DNA of 15,191 bases from the NCBI GenBank assembly GCA_028291845.1, contig JAQGNM010000343.1, forward strand, positions 1-15,191, in the 5' to 3' direction. Within the stretch, counting starts at the first letter, position 1. Each line of letters starts with the position of its first letter. Below the pieces are notes generated by a model, which searched no databases, was not told the origin of the DNA, and saw nothing but the letters and a program-made list of their open reading frames with translations. The position numbers were made by a program, and so were the translations under genes. Source of the stretch: Massilia sp. Its GTDB lineage: Bacteria; Pseudomonadota; Gammaproteobacteria; Burkholderiales; Burkholderiaceae_D. Of the stretch, positions 12,753 through 15,191 are shown one piece after another.

Positions 12753-13616
12753 ATGACCGCACACACGACGCCACGCCGCTTCGAAGGCTCCGACAGCTAC
12801 GTCGCCACCCAGGACTTGAAACTGGCCGTCAACGCCGCCCTGACCTTGCAGCGCCCGCTCTTGATCAAGGGCGAACCGGGCACCGGCAAGACCATGCTGG
12901 CCGAGGAAGTGGCGGCCAGTCTCGACATGCCGCTGATGCAATGGCACATCAAGTCGACCACCAAGGCCCAGCAGGGCTTGTACGAATACGACGCCGTCTC
13001 GCGCCTGCGCGACTCGCAACTGGGCGACGAGCGGGTACGCGATATCCATAACTATATCGTCAAGGGCGTGTTGTGGCAGGCGTTTACGGCGCCCGAGCCG
13101 GTGGTGCTGCTGATCGACGAAATCGACAAGGCCGACATCGAGTTCCCCAACGACTTGCTGCGCGAACTGGACCGGATGGAGTTCTACGTCTACGAAACGC
13201 GCGAAATGGTGCAGGCCGTCCACCGGCCGCTGGTGATCATCACCTCGAACAACGAAAAGGAACTGCCGGACGCCTTTTTGCGCCGCTGCTTCTTTCACTA
13301 CATCAAATTCCCCGACAAGGACACCATGGCGGCCATCGTCAAGGTGCACTACCCGACCTTGAAGCAAGAACTGCTGGCCCAGGCCTTGACCAGTTTTTAT
13401 GAAGTGCGCGATGTGCCCGGCCTGAAGAAAAAGCCGTCCACCTCCGAGTTTCTCGACTGGTTGAAACTGCTGCTGGCCGAAGACATCGGCCCGGAAGCGC
13501 TGCGCAGTCAGGACAGCAAGTCGGTGGTGCCGCCCCTGCACGGCGCGCTGCTGAAAAACGAGCAGGACGTTCACCTGTTCGAACGCCTGGTGCACATGTC
13601 GCGCACCAACCGATAG
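12753..13616 (+). CDS. MoxR-family AAA+ ATPase
   Basis: A 287-residue AAA+ protein. Walker A GEPGTGKT is at 40–47 and Walker B VLLIDEID at 118–125. Sensor 1 is in VIITSNNEKELPDAFLRRC, which also supplies the likely arginine finger. WHIKSTTKAQQGLYEYDAV is a MoxR-type segment between the Walker motifs. MoxR ATPases usually act as chaperones with a VWA-domain partner to mature or insert cofactors into enzyme complexes, and a VWA gene lies two genes downstream. ATG at 12753 gives the conserved start; the Shine-Dalgarno is not strong. The next gene begins 18 bases after the stop. The client protein is not identifiable from this window. Confidence 0.93.
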   Translation: MTAHTTPRRFEGSDSYVATQDLKLAVNAALTLQRPLLIKGEPGTGKTMLAEEVAASLDMPLMQWHIKSTTKAQQGLYEYDAVSRLRDSQLGDERVRDIHNYIVKGVLWQAFTAPEPVVLLIDEIDKADIEFPNDLLRELDRMEFYVYETREMVQAVHRPLVIITSNNEKELPDAFLRRCFFHYIKFPDKDTMAAIVKVHYPTLKQELLAQALTSFYEVRDVPGLKKKPSTSEFLDWLKLLLAEDIGPEALRSQDSKSVVPPLHGALLKNEQDVHLFERLVHMSRTNR

Positions 13617-13634
13617 GGGTCAGGAGAACATCGC

Positions 13635-14234
13635 ATGATCGACGTGCAAGCGCTGACATTGACGGGCAATGGCGTGCGGCTCGAACCGCTGGCATCGCAC
13701 CACGCCGACGGCTTGCGCGCCGCCGCCAGCGACGGCAGGCTGTGGGAATTGCGCATCACTTCGGTGCCCGAACCGCACCAGGTCGAGGCATATATCGAAG
13801 CGGCGCTGGCACCGCCGAACCGGCGCGCGTTCGCCGTGGTCGACGCCGCCGCCGGCACGGTGCTCGGCTCGACCAGCTACCACGACATCGTCGAAAGCAT
13901 CGACCGCGTCGAAATCGGCTGGACCTGGTATGCCAAAAGCGCCCAGCGCAGCCACGTCAACAGCAGCTGCAAGATGCTGTTGCTGAGCCACGCTTTCGAT
14001 ACGCTGGGCTGCGCCGTGGTTGGCCTGCGCACCGACAATTTTAATTATGCCTCGCAGCAGGCGATCGAGCGGCTCGGCGCCCGCAAGGACGGGGTGATCC
14101 GCCACCACGCGCCGCGCCGCGACGGCACCGTGCGCGACACTGTGATGTACAGCATCCTGCGCGGCGAATGGCCGGAGGTGCGCGCGCAGCTGGCCTATCG
14201 CCTGCAACGCCATGGCAAGGAGTTCATATGCTGA
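13635..14234 (+). CDS. GNAT family N-acetyltransferase (RimJ/RimL-like)
   Basis: A 199-residue protein of the GNAT fold. The N-terminal strand reads LTGNGVRLEPLASHHADGL, a common RimL-type start. The central part has AVVDAAAGTVLGSTSYHDI and VEIGWTWYAKSAQRSHVNSS, where the loop after WY corresponds to the acetyl-CoA pyrophosphate-binding turn. It is followed by CKMLLLSHAFDTLGCAVVGL and NFNYASQQAIERLGARKDGV, a typical motif B. These enzymes acetylate protein N-termini, amino groups of small molecules or antibiotics; the substrate here is unknown. AGGAG lies 8 bases before ATG 13635. It sits between moxR and the VWA gene and overlaps the latter by 7 bases, so all three are probably co-translated. 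Confidence 0.92.
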   Translation: MIDVQALTLTGNGVRLEPLASHHADGLRAAASDGRLWELRITSVPEPHQVEAYIEAALAPPNRRAFAVVDAAAGTVLGSTSYHDIVESIDRVEIGWTWYAKSAQRSHVNSSCKMLLLSHAFDTLGCAVVGLRTDNFNYASQQAIERLGARKDGVIRHHAPRRDGTVRDTVMYSILRGEWPEVRAQLAYRLQRHGKEFIC

Positions 14235-15191
14235 TCGATTTTTTTTATACGCTGAAAGACGCCAAGATCCCCGTCACCATCAAGGAGTTTCTCACCCTGC
14301 TGGAGGCGATGGACAAGCAGCTGATCGACCAGTCGCTCGACGATTTTTATTTTTTATCTCGTCTTGTGCTGGTCAAGGACGAGGCCCACTACGACAAGTT
14401 CGACCGCGCCTTCGGCCATTATTTTAAGGGCGTCAACGCCGCGTTCGACGCCAACAGCGGCATTCCGCTCGACTGGCTGTTAAAACGCATGGAGCGCGAA
14501 TTGACGCCGGAACAAAAGGCGGCGCTGGAAAAGTACGGTTACGACAAGCTGATGGACCGCTTGAACGAACTGTTGAAAGAGCAAAAAGAGCGCCACGAGG
14601 GCGGCAGCAAGTGGATCGGCACCGGCGGCACCTCGCCGTTCGGCAATGGCGGCACCAATCCGGAAGGCATCCGCATCGGCGGCACCGGCGGCAAGAGGAC
14701 CGCCGTCAAGGTGTGGGAACAACGAGCGTATAAAGATTACGACGGCGAGCGCGAACTCGGCACCCGCAACATCAAGGTGGCCCTGCGCCGCTTGCGAAAA
14801 TTCGCGCGCACCGGCCTGGAAGAAGAACTCGCGCTCGACGCGACGATCCGCGCCACCGCCAGCAACGCCGGCTACCTCGACATCAAGATGCAGCCCGAGC
14901 GCAAGAACAACATCAAGGTGCTGATGCTGTTCGACGTCGGCGGCAGCATGGACGACCACATCGAGCGCACCGAGGAATTGTTTTCGGCTTCCAAGACCGA
15001 ATTCAAGAACATGGAGTTTTTTTATTTCCACAACTGCGTCTACGATTTCCTCTGGAAAAACAACCGCCGCCGCAACGCCGAGCGCTTCCCCACCTGGGAC
15101 ATCTTGCGCAAGTATCCCCCCGACACCAAGCTGATTTTCGTCGGCGACGCCACCATGAGTCCTTACGAGGTGCTGCAGCCAGGCGGCTCGG
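14228..15191 (+). CDS. CoxE-like VWA domain protein (partial, cut by window end)
   Basis: 321 codons are visible. The N-terminal ~120 residues are helical and charged (DFFYTLKDAKIPVTIKEF is typical of the CoxE/COG3825 group). A glycine-rich linker spans about 125–156 (GTGGTSPFGNGG and IRIGGTGG). A middle helical region contains LGTRNIKVALRRLRKFAR. The VWA domain starts near 228 with NNIKVLMLFDVGGSMDDH. The metal-site motif reads D-V-G-G-S (236–240) instead of D-x-S-x-S. A second metal-site segment is probably FVGDATMSPYE near 305–314. VWA partners of MoxR ATPases bridge the ATPase to its client. AAGGAG lies 5 bases before ATG 14228. The C-terminus is outside the window. Confidence 0.9.
   Translation, partial: MLIDFFYTLKDAKIPVTIKEFLTLLEAMDKQLIDQSLDDFYFLSRLVLVKDEAHYDKFDRAFGHYFKGVNAAFDANSGIPLDWLLKRMERELTPEQKAALEKYGYDKLMDRLNELLKEQKERHEGGSKWIGTGGTSPFGNGGTNPEGIRIGGTGGKRTAVKVWEQRAYKDYDGERELGTRNIKVALRRLRKFARTGLEEELALDATIRATASNAGYLDIKMQPERKNNIKVLMLFDVGGSMDDHIERTEELFSASKTEFKNMEFFYFHNCVYDFLWKNNRRRNAERFPTWDILRKYPPDTKLIFVGDATMSPYEVLQPGGS

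Noticed and set aside
12711..13595. A 294-codon open frame on the minus strand opposite moxR
   Set aside because: It is a shadow of a gene with intact Walker motifs; the translation is Gln/His/Gly-rich.

Overview
The window looks like chromosomal DNA of a GC-rich betaproteobacterium, most likely Oxalobacteraceae (Janthinobacterium/Duganella/Massilia-like). The grounds are the gene order pilS–PP0621-like–ypjD next to ffh, the SWIB protein with a Lys/Ala-rich tail, DUF1841, and a proS–slt / rppH neighbourhood. This placement comes from memory of gene order and protein style, not from a search.

Region by region: (1) 1–1843, minus strand: a tight cluster of ypjD (cytochrome c assembly-like), a small PP0621-like zinc-ribbon protein, and the 5' part of pilS, which leaves the window. 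(2) 2022–2709, plus: a DUF4160–DUF2442 gene pair resembling a toxin–antitoxin module. (3) 2717–5349, minus: a complete NitT/TauT-type ABC importer operon (binding protein, permease, ATPase) behind a promoter with a palindrome in its spacer. Regions 2 and 3 sit between ypjD and ffh, which are usually direct divergent neighbours. (4) 5527–6894, plus: ffh, with a palindrome over its predicted transcription start and a strong terminator. (5) 7134–7547, plus: a histone-H1-tailed SWIB protein. (6) 7548–7968: 421 bases without a gene, filled by three copies of a two-hairpin repeat element. (7) 7969–10319, minus: proS followed by a lytic transglycosylase gene, joined through a 15-bp tandem repeat at the stop/start junction. 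(8) 10533–11696, plus: rppH and a DUF1841 gene with terminator. (9) 11751–11878: a fourth copy of the repeat element. (10) 11881–12558, minus: two small periplasmic c-type cytochromes in tandem. (11) 12753–15191, plus: a MoxR-type AAA+ ATPase, a GNAT acetyltransferase and a CoxE-like VWA protein, the last cut by the window end.

Most genes are housekeeping: protein targeting (Ffh), translation (ProS), RNA decay initiation (RppH), cell wall (Slt), respiration/cytochrome maturation (YpjD, cytochromes), and pilus regulation (PilS). The most unusual signal is the repeat family. Four copies of a composite element (an AAAAGT-N8-ACTTTT hairpin, then a GC hairpin, then an ACGCAAACCC box) occur in the same orientation relative to the adjacent gene. 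Three of them begin within 8 bases of a stop codon. Their stems differ in sequence but stay complementary, which argues for selection on structure.
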